Source: Planctomycetota bacterium (lineage in GTDB: Bacteria > Planctomycetota > UBA1135 > GCA-002686595). From it: 64,000 nt of DNA. Shown here piece after piece: positions 27,001 through 34,756 of the stretch. The position numbers and the translations under genes were made by a program. Within the stretch, counting starts at the first letter, position 1, and each line of letters begins with the position of its first letter. Under the pieces are notes generated by a model, which ran no database searches, was not told the origin of the DNA, and saw nothing but the letters and a program-made list of their open reading frames with translations. The stretch is from positions 57,132 through 121,131 of the forward strand of contig JAJDEU010000018.1 in assembly GCA_029259635.1 (NCBI GenBank). The letters are read 5' to 3'.

Positions 27001-27683
27001 GAGCGGTCGGTCCGCCGGTCGGTTTCCCGGCGGGCAAGCGCAAGACGATGGTGCTCGACGTCACCGACTTCATCGACCCCGCCGATCCGCGCATCCGCAT
27101 CTTCGGGACGCTCTGCATCTACTGGGATTCGATTCGACTCGCGACGGACAACGACGACGAGCCGCTCGTCGTCACGCACGTCGAGCCCTCCTCCGCCAAC
27201 CTCTGGCAGCGCGGTTTCAGTCGTTCGATGCATCCGATCGAGGGACACATGCTCGAGTGGTTCGATTGGGACGAGCTCGACGAAGCGCGTTGGAACCAAC
27301 ATCCCGGCAGCTACACCAAGCTCGGCGAAGTGCTGCCGCTCATGACGGCGATCGACGACAAGTACGCGATCATGGGAGCCGGCGACGCGCTGCACGCGCG
27401 CTTCAGCGCCGAAGGACTCCCCGATCTTCAGCCCGGTTGGCGCCGCGACTACTTGGTGTTTCTCGACGGCTGGGCGAAAGATCGCGATCCAAACTCAATC
27501 GAAGCGCTCTACGTCGAGCCGCTCCCCTTCCACGGAATGAGCGGCTATCCCTACCGCGAAGACGAGAGCTTTCCGAATGACCAAGAGCACAACGACTGGC
27601 GCCGCGAGTGGAACACGCGTCCATCGCGCCGCTGGATTGAAGAGCTCGCGCCTGGTCGCAACCCGGCGATCGCGCTCTGGTAG
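24060..27683 (+). CDS. TPR/FG-GAP/ASPIC-like lipoprotein with a large unknown C-terminal domain
   Basis: This 1207-residue exported lipoprotein has a signal ending in lipobox SAAC. TPR-like helices occupy about residues 40-220. At least six FG-GAP/VCBS blades follow from about residue 355 to 670, including FDYDNDGDLDVLAV, VDFDHEGDIDLLVV, VEDFDTDQDVDLLLG and DFDGDGAIDAL. An ASPIC/UnbV-like stretch (NRRGVGAIVELRAG) precedes a C-terminal region of ~430 residues beginning GSCPFLYTWNGKTFEFITD, which I cannot assign. The ATG at 24060 is chosen because it begins the signal sequence; the open frame extends 71 codons further upstream without homology. A Ca2+-binding beta-propeller surface protein is likely. 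It stands alone. Confidence 0.8.
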   Translation: MTFTSMSTCPRRSGFVLAVLYLAVSTFGSAACSGGSNEASSESNLEKQLLRERAAGLWIENRRIEALEVLTPLVEVAEPEYEDLLNVGILTFAMTGIFTNDQRYIDELEAETTELLTRASALRPDEAAPFYNIGVLNLRNGELEVAEANLAKAHELDPDDYQTHLHYANTLLDLDKLEEAELHYRQLKEIGVGTGKGMYVSVIYRLGQLLSWSGLEEGPELIRESQRLKETGLEPPRSEPARIGVLGQISWPRARGFESERGATSYQIGESVQTLPSELAGMRGLASWTISENWTRTDALSEKDPEEDEEDDLYAPTQAPKATDVGLPDVGGWGPNGLVIALHQSDGSYQAHSLTTDPVRFARAFDYDNDGDLDVLAVTEEGVRLYRTDGLGDDLAWELSSVEFPALSSLPRDVAPVDFDHEGDIDLLVVGEFGARLWRNDGLSVTQVKEHAKERDDARAKKGLEREAQDEENTEESTVEIGSWVDATVDSKLPTNKRFDWCVVEDFDTDQDVDLLLGGSEGVFLADSLRGGVFADRSTDLSSAAHQLGKEPIVADLNGDAWPDLWIRGSDQAQLFIRTPGGKYISAAAGGGAAGKVEDVGSIDLNGDGYLDATWTREGGGAGYALSIGAGSKAPADVNLLDGALATVWDDFDGDGAIDALSSFADRAELKPGVGETGANSIRLALFAKERDNRRGVGAIVELRAGPIYRRIFWTGEPMTLGLGAEASAGILRVTWPRGVEQHDFDVASGSRWMMSRINRVEGSCPFLYTWNGKTFEFITDVLGITPLGLPMAPGMMVPPDHDEYVLVRGEQMKPRVGEDGKAYFEMQFTEELREVTYLDRLRLEVVDHPEGTEIFPNERFSFPPFPEAHTHVMRDPLLPTSAIDHRGTDWTETVASIDGDYAIPFEPYRGLLTGLAKPHTLELSFDPEQLKDAELLRLVCTGWFLWSDASINIAAARTPGVDFIPPILQVPDATAEDGWRAVGPPVGFPAGKRKTMVLDVTDFIDPADPRIRIFGTLCIYWDSIRLATDNDDEPLVVTHVEPSSANLWQRGFSRSMHPIEGHMLEWFDWDELDEARWNQHPGSYTKLGEVLPLMTAIDDKYAIMGAGDALHARFSAEGLPDLQPGWRRDYLVFLDGWAKDRDPNSIEALYVEPLPFHGMSGYPYREDESFPNDQEHNDWRREWNTRPSRRWIEELAPGRNPAIALW

Positions 27684-27687
27684 TTCT

Positions 27688-27871
27688 ATACGGAGTCAGG
27701 CTCCACTCCAAACCTCAGCCATCACTCAGTGCCAGACAACCCGAAGCCATTTCACGCCGCCGAGGTCGGACGTATAGCAGCGCTCCATTGCTCTTGAGTT
27801 AGGCGACGGCGTCCAGAGTTTGTGTGGCACCTGATGAGGGTTGAGGTTTGGAGTGGAGCCTGACTCCGTAT
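27688..27871. repeat. 184-bp snap-back element with 30-bp perfect terminal inverted repeats
   Basis: The arms 27688-27717 and 27842-27871 are perfect 30-nt inverted repeats, each beginning ATACGGAGTCAGGCTCC. Homology continues inward with a few mismatches and gaps for ~20 more bases (GTGCCAGACAA against GTGCCACACAA). The central ~75 bp holds no coding sequence that I can see. The element fills almost exactly the space between the convergent stop codons at 27683 and 27874. No target-site duplication is obvious. A MITE or REP/BIME-like element is most likely. It may also act as a two-way terminator, but there is no T-run. Confidence 0.85.
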
Positions 27872-27873
27872 CG

Positions 27874-29526
27874 CTACTCGAGCGACTCGACGTAGGCGTT
27901 CATCAACGACGCGCGTTGGCCGGTATTGAACGCCCAGATGGCTTTCCAGCGCTCGGCCGTGAAGAGCGGGCCGGTGATGACGGTTTGGAGATCGTCGTAG
28001 TACGCGGCGAGGTCGGGATTTTCGATCGCATTGACGCCGGTCTCAAGAGTCTTCGCGTAGCCCTTCGGGAGTCGCCGCGTGAAGTGGCCGATGCGCCAGG
28101 TTCGCGCGTTGCGCGTTCTCTTCTCGATCAAGCGCGGAATGCGAGCGAGCAGCGCGTCGGTCAAGGCATTCGCATCGATGACGTGAACCTTCGGGCCTGC
28201 GAAATACCCGAAGTAGCCGACGGTCGAGCGCGTCACGACCGAGGGCGGATTCTTGCTCGCTTCGTATCCGCGAACCGCCCAAGCGTGCGCCGGCATTCCA
28301 TCGACGGGCTCGGTCTTGCGATACTTGTCGCGTCGTTCGCTCCACAACCCCGTCGCGCTGTAGTAGACCATTCGCTCGTCCGAAATTCCGTTCGTATCGG
28401 CGGCATCCAACAGGCGCTCCGCAGGCGCGAAATCGGCACCGGTCAGCGCCGTGGGGAATGGCGCGAGAAATCCGGTCACGACGGCGAGGGCGGGAGCGAC
28501 CCACGCTCGACTTCCACGGAGTGACATCAGGGCGCGACCGAGCAGGATCGCAGCGGTGAGCAGCGGCAGGCTCAGCGACCGACCACTCATAAAGTCGCCG
28601 CCCACGCGCACGACGTAGACCAGGTAGAGCAGCGTGCCGATTGCGATCGGAACGGAACGCGGGGTTCGGCGAACAAAGCTGAACGCGATGCCCGCGACGA
28701 TTGTGATCGTGGTGAGCGGGTCGTTGTTGATCGAGTTCTGAAGGTAAGCGAGGCCCTGAGCGGTGACTTCCGCAAACGGAATCTCGACGCCGATCTTGGC
28801 GTAGGCGACGTTCGGAAACGGAAAGCCGAAGTAGATCACGGAGAAAATCTCCCACGCGATGAACGGCGCGAAGCCGATGATAAACGGACGCAAGCCGCGC
28901 AGCCCAGCGCTCGGTCGCACGAGCGTAATAAGTGTCGGGAGGTAGATCAGGATCGTGTCCATGCGCGTCGTCATGGCCAGACCGACGATGAGAGCGAGGA
29001 GTGTGATCCGGGGTTCGCGTTCTCGTTCCGCGCTCGGGTCGAAACGAATCCACAGGAACAGCGCGAGCAATAAATGCGAGAGCGGATCTTCCAGGCCGCC
29101 TGTCGAGTAGTCGATGAAGGAGCGCGACAGGCAGAGAATGGCCAGCGTCGTCAAGCTTCCCCAGCCGGCACCGAGGGTGCGAATCGCGATTAGCGCAGTG
29201 GCGAGAGTCAGCGCGATTCCGAGCGCGAGGACGGTGGTGTAGAGCTCGCCCGTGATCCACGTGACGGTCGCGACGAGCAACATCCACAGCGGGTGAGTGT
29301 GGGGCTGGACGCGCTCGCCGGCATTCCAGGTGAGCCCGTGGCCGGACTGGAGATTGTCGATGGTCCGGTAGGTTATGTACGCGTCGTCGCACAGCCAGGC
29401 GGTTCGAACGAGGATCACGGCGAGCGCAAGAACGAGCAGGGCGAGAGCCCATTTGAAGAGGCTCTGCCCACGAGCCTTGCCGGTTGCATCCCGCGTGGCG
29501 GAGCTCTTCGTTGTCGCCGGCGGCAT
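27874..29526 (-). CDS. GT-C fold membrane glycosyltransferase (AftB/mannosyltransferase-like)
   Basis: This 550-residue protein has about 10 hydrophobic helices. The N-terminal block CDDAYITYRTIDNLQSGHG followed by LTWNAGERVQPHTHPLW is characteristic of lipid-phosphate-sugar dependent GT-C enzymes related to mycobacterial AftB; the Asp pair is the likely catalytic element. The C-terminal ~150 residues, soluble and periplasmic, include YFGYFAGPKVHVIDANALTDALL, also seen in that group. It probably transfers a sugar from a polyprenyl phosphate on the periplasmic side. ATGs at 29526 and 29577 are both possible. It is divergent from the sulfatase gene. Confidence 0.72.
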   Translation of the reverse strand: MPPATTKSSATRDATGKARGQSLFKWALALLVLALAVILVRTAWLCDDAYITYRTIDNLQSGHGLTWNAGERVQPHTHPLWMLLVATVTWITGELYTTVLALGIALTLATALIAIRTLGAGWGSLTTLAILCLSRSFIDYSTGGLEDPLSHLLLALFLWIRFDPSAEREREPRITLLALIVGLAMTTRMDTILIYLPTLITLVRPSAGLRGLRPFIIGFAPFIAWEIFSVIYFGFPFPNVAYAKIGVEIPFAEVTAQGLAYLQNSINNDPLTTITIVAGIAFSFVRRTPRSVPIAIGTLLYLVYVVRVGGDFMSGRSLSLPLLTAAILLGRALMSLRGSRAWVAPALAVVTGFLAPFPTALTGADFAPAERLLDAADTNGISDERMVYYSATGLWSERRDKYRKTEPVDGMPAHAWAVRGYEASKNPPSVVTRSTVGYFGYFAGPKVHVIDANALTDALLARIPRLIEKRTRNARTWRIGHFTRRLPKGYAKTLETGVNAIENPDLAAYYDDLQTVITGPLFTAERWKAIWAFNTGQRASLMNAYVESLE

Positions 29527-29693
29527 GGGTGGTTGACTCACGAATTGCGATCCTGCGGACGTGTGCGCGGAGACCATCGGCCGGGCAGCGACTGCCTGCT
29601 GAATAAACCCTGCCGGATGATCTTCGGGATTCCGCAGCTTCTCCGAACTGCAGAGCATCGTCAAGTCCGATAGGCTGGTCACCGATTCGACCG

Positions 29694-31094
29694 ATGACCA
29701 CGCTCCGCACAGTTCCATCTTTCGCCACCCTGGCGCTCGCCGCATGGGCGATGGGCCAAGTCCTGTCTTGCGCTCCGGAGAGCGGACGCGCGGGCGACGG
29801 CAACGACCTCGAGCTCCGGCCCAATTTCGTGGTGATCCTGGCGGACGACCTCGGCTGGAACGACGTCGGCTACCACGGCGGCGAATACTCCACACCGCAA
29901 ATCGATCGCCTGGCGAAGAAGAGCGCGCTGATGGAACACTTCTATGTTCAACCGCTGTGCTCACCGACGCGTGCGGCGTTCTTAACCGGGCGCTATCCGA
30001 TTCGCTATGGCCTGCAGAGCTGTGCACTCCGGCCGTGGGCGAACGCCGGGCTCGCGCTCTCCGAAGAGACCTTGGCCGATGCGCTGCGCGAGCTCGGTTA
30101 TAAAACCGCGATCGTCGGCAAGTGGCACCTCGGTCACTTCGAGCCGGAGTACTTGCCGACGCGCCGCGGTTTCGATCATCAGTACGGGTCCTTCAACGGT
30201 GGCGTTAACTACGTCAGTCACGAGCGCCTGGGCAAACTCGACTGGCACCGCGACGACCAGCCTCTCAAAGAAGAGGGCTACGCGACATCGCTCATCGCGC
30301 GCGAAGCCTCGCGCATCATTCGCACGCACGACTTCGACCGTCCGCTCTTTTTATACGTGCCCTTCACGGCCGTGCACTCGCCGCGTTCGGCGCCCGCGCA
30401 GCTCGTCAAGCGCTTTGCGAACTTCGAACCGGAAGCGCGCCGCGTCTACGCGGCGATGATCGCCAGCCTCGATCGGGGCGTCGGCGACATCTTGAGCGCT
30501 CTCGACAGCGCCGATGTTCGCGAGAATACGCTCGTGCTGTTCGGCAGCGATAACGGCGGAGCGCCCGGCATGGGAGACAATGCTCCTCTGCGCGGATTCA
30601 AAGGCGATCTCGGCGAGGGCGGCGTGCGCACATCGTGGATCGCGAGTTGGCCGGGCACGATTCCGTCCGGTTCCGTCGTCGATGAGCCGATGCACGTCGT
30701 CGACCTCTTTCCGACCTTCGTGCAGCTGGCTGGGGGATCAGCGCGGAGTGATCGACTCGACGGCTTCGATGTGTTCGGTGTCATGCGCGGCGAGAGCGCG
30801 CGCGCGAGTGACGAGTTGTTGCTCTATTCCGGACCGCGCGGTGGCGCGCTTCGAATCGGAAGGCACAAGTTGATCGTCGAGAACCGTCGCGGCGTCGACG
30901 AGCCGATCATCAAGCTGTTCGATCTAAGCGCGGATCCGAACGAAGCGCTGAATCTCGCGGACACCCGAGCAAGCGACGTTGACCGCATGCGCGCACGACT
31001 CGATGACTGGTCGAATCAGGCGGTCGCGCCGATCCAAGTCGCGGCCACACGGCCGGAGGATTTCGTTCCGCCGGAGATTTGGGGACAGCGATGA
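29694..31094 (+). CDS. Secreted sulfatase, formylglycine type
   Basis: This 466-residue alkaline-phosphatase-superfamily enzyme has a lipoprotein-like signal (GQVLSC). Residues RPNFVVILADDLGWNDVGY provide the metal-binding Asp pair, and LCSPTRAAFLTGRYP carries the C-x-P-x-R signature, with Cys89 to be converted to formylglycine. KWHLGHF and FGSDNGGAPG complete the active-site set. It hydrolyses sulfate esters, and an arylsulfatase- or polysaccharide-sulfatase-like role is likely. A formylglycine-generating enzyme must be encoded elsewhere. The next gene starts within its stop codon. Confidence 0.93.
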   Translation: MTTLRTVPSFATLALAAWAMGQVLSCAPESGRAGDGNDLELRPNFVVILADDLGWNDVGYHGGEYSTPQIDRLAKKSALMEHFYVQPLCSPTRAAFLTGRYPIRYGLQSCALRPWANAGLALSEETLADALRELGYKTAIVGKWHLGHFEPEYLPTRRGFDHQYGSFNGGVNYVSHERLGKLDWHRDDQPLKEEGYATSLIAREASRIIRTHDFDRPLFLYVPFTAVHSPRSAPAQLVKRFANFEPEARRVYAAMIASLDRGVGDILSALDSADVRENTLVLFGSDNGGAPGMGDNAPLRGFKGDLGEGGVRTSWIASWPGTIPSGSVVDEPMHVVDLFPTFVQLAGGSARSDRLDGFDVFGVMRGESARASDELLLYSGPRGGALRIGRHKLIVENRRGVDEPIIKLFDLSADPNEALNLADTRASDVDRMRARLDDWSNQAVAPIQVAATRPEDFVPPEIWGQR

Positions 31095-32470
31095 GCCGCG
31101 GCAAGACCCTTGCTCTGTGCCTCTTCGTACTCGCGGCTCTCGGCTGTGCGGATTACTTGACGCTGGTGGGCACGGAGATGGCCGAGACGACTTTCGACTC
31201 CGGCATCTTCTTGCGCTGTGCAGAGGGATCGCCGCTCGACGCGAGTTTCTATACCGCCGTGCGTCCGCCCACCGTTCCCTTCTTCTACATGTTGGTCGAC
31301 GGGGACGCGCAGAGTATTGGCATCCTGCAGAGCGCGCTCTCCGTCATCAGTTGGTTCTCGCTCGGCCTCGCTCTCGCCTGCCTCTTCCAACCGGGCGCGC
31401 TGCGCGCCGTGATTCTGATCGGGACTTGCGTCTTCTCGCTCTCCAGCCCAGTCAATCAATGGGATGGCGTGATCATGTCGGAGAGCATCTTTCTCTCTCT
31501 CCTTGTCGGGTCGATCTCCACGACGATCTTCGCGGTGCGGGCCATGCTGCTGACGGGACGCATTCCGCTCGTTACCGGCATCCTGTGGTTCCTCGTCAGC
31601 CTGCTCTTCGTCGGCAGTCGAGATTCGGCGGTCTACTTTCTCGTCGTGCCCTGGGTGAGCGCCCTGGTCTGGTGCGTGATTCAATCTCGACGGCCGCGGG
31701 ATGAGGACCAACCGGCGTTTCCGATGAAGAGCTTCGCCAAGGCTCTGCTTGTCGGCTTCGCGCTGATTGTCGCGTCCCAAGTTTCGCTCCAGAACAGCAA
31801 GCGCTGGCAGACTCCGCTGATCAACGTGATCCTGAACCGAGTCTTGCCCGATGCCGAGCTGTATGAGCAGTGGATCGAGCTGTACGACTTGCCCCGCGAT
31901 CCGCTCCTCGAAGGTCAAGCCAATAAGTTCGCCTGGAATCGAGTCGGGGATGACCAGCAACTGAGGATCCTCATCAAGCCAGGCAACCGGCTCGCGGAAT
32001 TCGGAGGGTGGCTAAAGCGGCGGGGCATGCGGTCTTACCAACGCCATCTAGTCATCGATGAACCCGTGCGGTCGATTCGAGAGGCGGTAAACGGTTTGAA
32101 CCAAGGCCTCAACCCCGTTCCGCCGATCGCAGCAGGCGTCCGCGAGTCTAGCTACAGCAAGGGAGCGGGCATCACCGAGTGGACTCTAGCGCTTACGAAG
32201 TTCACCTACGTCGCGCTTCCCGCGCCGCTTTGGACCTGCGTTGTTGCGGCTGGCCTCGCGCTGCTCTGCTTCTTTCGACGTCCCGCGTTTCGGGCGCCCG
32301 CGGTGTTCGTTCTGGTCCTACTCGGCGGCGCGGCCGTGCAAGCCTTCGTCACATGGCATGGCGATGTTGCCGAAGTTCCGCGCCACACGCTGGTCGTGGG
32401 AATCCTGGTGCGAGTCGGTTTGGGTGTGCTCGCGGTCATGCTGCTCGCGGCGTTGAAAAAGCGCGACTAG
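31091..32470 (+). CDS. Polytopic membrane protein, possible GT-C type, unknown
   Basis: This 459-residue protein begins with a hydrophobic segment and has about 9-10 membrane helices. A long first loop carries TTFDSGIFLRCAEGSPLD and RPPTVPFFYMLVDG, and MSESIFLSLLVG follows. The Glu after a first helix and the SES motif recall GT-C glycosyltransferases or phospholipid carrier-dependent transferases, but I cannot name a family. The ATG at 31091 overlaps the sulfatase stop by 4 nt, so the two are co-translated. Its stop codon overlaps that of the convergent rhomboid gene. Confidence 0.6.
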   Translation: MSRGKTLALCLFVLAALGCADYLTLVGTEMAETTFDSGIFLRCAEGSPLDASFYTAVRPPTVPFFYMLVDGDAQSIGILQSALSVISWFSLGLALACLFQPGALRAVILIGTCVFSLSSPVNQWDGVIMSESIFLSLLVGSISTTIFAVRAMLLTGRIPLVTGILWFLVSLLFVGSRDSAVYFLVVPWVSALVWCVIQSRRPRDEDQPAFPMKSFAKALLVGFALIVASQVSLQNSKRWQTPLINVILNRVLPDAELYEQWIELYDLPRDPLLEGQANKFAWNRVGDDQQLRILIKPGNRLAEFGGWLKRRGMRSYQRHLVIDEPVRSIREAVNGLNQGLNPVPPIAAGVRESSYSKGAGITEWTLALTKFTYVALPAPLWTCVVAAGLALLCFFRRPAFRAPAVFVLVLLGGAAVQAFVTWHGDVAEVPRHTLVVGILVRVGLGVLAVMLLAALKKRD

Positions 32471-33387
32471 AGAAGGGCCGCGGTCCAACCGGCGACAATC
32501 AGCAAGCCGGCGAGCAAACCCGAGGCGAGCTGAATACTCGGTTGATTGAGTTTTCTGGAGCCCGAGCGTCCGAGAAGCGCGCCGATCAAGAGTCCTGCGC
32601 CGAATCCAGTAGCGTGTGCGACGACATCGACGAGCCGGCCGCTGGCTGAGTAGACATCGGGGATGCCGTACGTTGCGAGCAGGGCAAAACCGACAAGGAT
32701 CGGAGCCCAGACGTAGATCGTTGCGAAATTGCGGCGACGTCGATCGGCCCAGAGGAACGCGACGTAGACGCCGATCGAGCCGAAGACGCACGTCGACGCG
32801 CCGACGGAGAGGTGCGAGGGATCTTGCACGATGGCGTTGAGGACGGTTCCGAAGATGCCCGAGAGCAAGACGCTCAGCATGCCGATGCCGGTGCCGACGA
32901 GGTGGCAGGTGAATGCGATGAAGAAGGCGCCGAAGAAGAGGTTGCTGACGAGGTGGGTGAGGTCGGCGTGGAGGGTGAGCGCGGTGATCGTTCGCCACCA
33001 CTCACCGGCGAGTATTGCGCCGGCATCCGCACGGCCGTTTGCCAGCAAGGGCAGCTGGTAGCGCTGTTCGATTTGAAGCAGATACACGAACGTAATCACG
33101 AGGCTGTAGAGCAGCGCGGCGTACTTGCCATCGGAGAGCGTGACGACCTCTTCGCGAGCGGGCGGCCAGTCGACATTTTCCTTGGCGTAGTTCCCGAGCT
33201 CGTGCAGCGCACGCTCAACAAATGGCTGAGGGACGGCGAGGATTTGGTCGGCTCCTGCCGAAACTTCGACGAACGGAACGCGCCGCGCTGACAAGACTAG
33301 AGCGCACTCGTGCAGGCTCTTGGCATCACTCGAGCGGAACACCTCATAGTGCTGTTCCGTGGGGCCGTCTGGATTCGAATCGTTCAT
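32467..33387 (-). CDS. Rhomboid-family intramembrane serine protease
   Basis: This 306-residue protein has a ~75-residue soluble N-terminus, then six or seven membrane helices. Rhomboid landmarks are all present: HADLTHLVSNLFF in helix 2, the GAS motif with catalytic Ser198, and VAHATGFGAGLL with catalytic His258. It cleaves membrane proteins within their transmembrane segments. The N-terminal part (VLSARRVPFVEVSAG) looks like a small alpha/beta regulatory domain similar to DUF2007-type modules. The start is the ATG at 33387; a TTG at 33393 is possible. The partner substrate is unknown. Confidence 0.88.
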   Translation of the reverse strand: MNDSNPDGPTEQHYEVFRSSDAKSLHECALVLSARRVPFVEVSAGADQILAVPQPFVERALHELGNYAKENVDWPPAREEVVTLSDGKYAALLYSLVITFVYLLQIEQRYQLPLLANGRADAGAILAGEWWRTITALTLHADLTHLVSNLFFGAFFIAFTCHLVGTGIGMLSVLLSGIFGTVLNAIVQDPSHLSVGASTCVFGSIGVYVAFLWADRRRRNFATIYVWAPILVGFALLATYGIPDVYSASGRLVDVVAHATGFGAGLLIGALLGRSGSRKLNQPSIQLASGLLAGLLIVAGWTAALL

Positions 33388-33446
33388 GAGCAAGTCGTCG
33401 CAGTTGAGGGTACGGCTGAGGTGGAGCCTCTCGCTATAGTCCCTGC

Positions 33447-34052
33447 ATGGAAGTCAGCGCAACAACGTGGATTGTGGTCCCGCTGCTTGGCGGTTTGATC
33501 GGATATGTGACCAACCGACTCGCGGTGAAGATGATCTTTCGTCCGATCAAGCCGATAAATATCCTCGGTCTTCGGGTCCAGGGAGTTATTGGGCGTCGCC
33601 AAGCCGAGCTTGCCAAGAGCATCGGTCGCGTGGTCGGCGACCACCTCATTCATCACGACGACATCATGGAGGGGTTGAAGGGCGTCGACATCGGGCCGTT
33701 GATCGCGAAGGCTGTCGATACCGGGCTCGACTCGAAGATCGACAAGCTGCGCAGCTTGCCGCTGATCGGTGCCTTTCTCACACCGGACCGCATCGACGAA
33801 CTCAAGCAGGCCATTGTGACCGGGGTCATGAGCGAGAAAGAAGCGATCTTCGAGACGATGGAAGGTGCGATCGAGAGCAACCTGCACATCGAAGATCTCG
33901 TGCGCGACAAAGTCTCGGCTTTCTCGGTGGAGCGCTTGGAGACTCTGGTGCTCGAGGTGGCGTCGCGCGAGCTCCGTATGATCGAGCTGCTCGGAGGCGT
34001 CCTCGGAGTCTTGATCGGCGTCGGCCAGGTCCTTGTCATCTCACAGCTTTGA
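33447..34052 (+). CDS. DUF445 family membrane protein
   Basis: This 201-residue protein begins with a hydrophobic helix (TTWIVVPLLGGLIGYVTNRL) and continues AVKMIFRPIKPINILGLRVQ, the signature start of DUF445 (YheB-like) proteins. The middle is amphipathic and helical, and a second membrane helix closes the C-terminus (LGGVLGVLIGVGQVLVISQL). The function of DUF445 is not established; some members affect envelope or spore structure. It is divergent from the rhomboid gene, with ~60 nt between the starts, so the two may share a regulatory region. Confidence 0.85.
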   Translation: MEVSATTWIVVPLLGGLIGYVTNRLAVKMIFRPIKPINILGLRVQGVIGRRQAELAKSIGRVVGDHLIHHDDIMEGLKGVDIGPLIAKAVDTGLDSKIDKLRSLPLIGAFLTPDRIDELKQAIVTGVMSEKEAIFETMEGAIESNLHIEDLVRDKVSAFSVERLETLVLEVASRELRMIELLGGVLGVLIGVGQVLVISQL

Positions 34053-34221
34053 GGCGGTCGCGAGGGCCCTTAAGCTGGGCAGATGTGCGGTCCAATCTTC
34101 GCACTTGAACTAGCTGAGAGCCGGTGGATCGCACCCTTAGAATTAGGGCGTACGCGCTTTGGCCGTCGCGCCCTTATCGGGCATACTCAGCCCAACGCAC
34201 ACCCCGCACGAGGCTCTTCCT

Positions 34222-34668
34222 ATGAAACTTCAGCATATCCTGATTACGACTGACCTGTCTCCAGAGTCGATGCACCCCTTCGAGCCGGTCGGCAAGCTGG
34301 CCGAGATGCTCGGTGCTCGAATTACTCTCCTTCACGTTGTCGAGGAGCTCCGCATCGCGCCCCACGGCGCACCGCTCGCTCCGCCGATCACGCCGGTCGA
34401 TACGGAGGAGCGAGCGGCCCACGCGATGTCGGCGATGGAAGAACAGCGCAAGACGCTCGCAGAGGGAGTCAATGTTGAGCTCAAAGTCCTCACTGCCGAC
34501 AAGATTGCTCCGACCGTCGAATCCTTCGCGAACGAAAACGACGTCGATCTCATCTGTCTCTCGACGCACGGTCGCACGGGCTTCCGCCACCTCGTCCTGG
34601 GCAGTGTGGCCGAAGCGATCGTTCGCCACTCGACGGTGCCGGTTCTCACCTTCCCGCAATCGAAGTAG
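34222..34668 (+). CDS. Universal stress protein, single-domain
   Basis: This 148-residue UspA-fold protein starts MKLQHILITTDLSPESMHPF and contains the ATP-binding motif STHGRTGFRHLVLGSVAE (G-2x-G-9x-G-S) near residues 113-130. Such proteins bind ATP and modulate survival under starvation or hypoxia. The ATG at 34222 was chosen because the family fold begins there; an upstream open frame to 34159 has no homology. A strong Rho-independent terminator follows 14 nt after the stop, so it is probably monocistronic. Two tandem-domain relatives occur elsewhere in the window. Confidence 0.92.
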   Translation: MKLQHILITTDLSPESMHPFEPVGKLAEMLGARITLLHVVEELRIAPHGAPLAPPITPVDTEERAAHAMSAMEEQRKTLAEGVNVELKVLTADKIAPTVESFANENDVDLICLSTHGRTGFRHLVLGSVAEAIVRHSTVPVLTFPQSK

Positions 34669-34682
34669 ACGCCTCCAACGAG

Positions 34683-34716
34683 AGCAGCCCGCAACGATCA
34701 CTCGCTGCGGGCTGCT
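34683..34716 (+). terminator. Rho-independent terminator after universal stress gene
   Basis: A perfect 11-bp GC-rich stem (AGCAGCCCGCA pairing with TGCGGGCTGCT) with a 12-nt loop is followed by TTTTA at 34717. It lies between the stress-protein stop at 34668 and the convergent regulator gene ending at 34757, so it may terminate both transcripts. Confidence 0.8.
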
Positions 34717-34756
34717 TTTATTGAAGAGCACCCGTTTGCGCTTGCGCGACGAGCGG

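Noticed and set aside
25782..27395. 537-residue open frame antisense to the large lipoprotein
   Set aside because: It is rich in Arg/His/Ala with no domain pattern, and lies wholly opposite a gene with clear FG-GAP motifs. It is an effect of high GC at third positions.
28043..29824. 593-residue open frame overlapping the GT-C glycosyltransferase in another frame
   Set aside because: Its composition is Arg/Ser/Pro-rich with no motifs. The alternative frame encodes a well-formed membrane glycosyltransferase.
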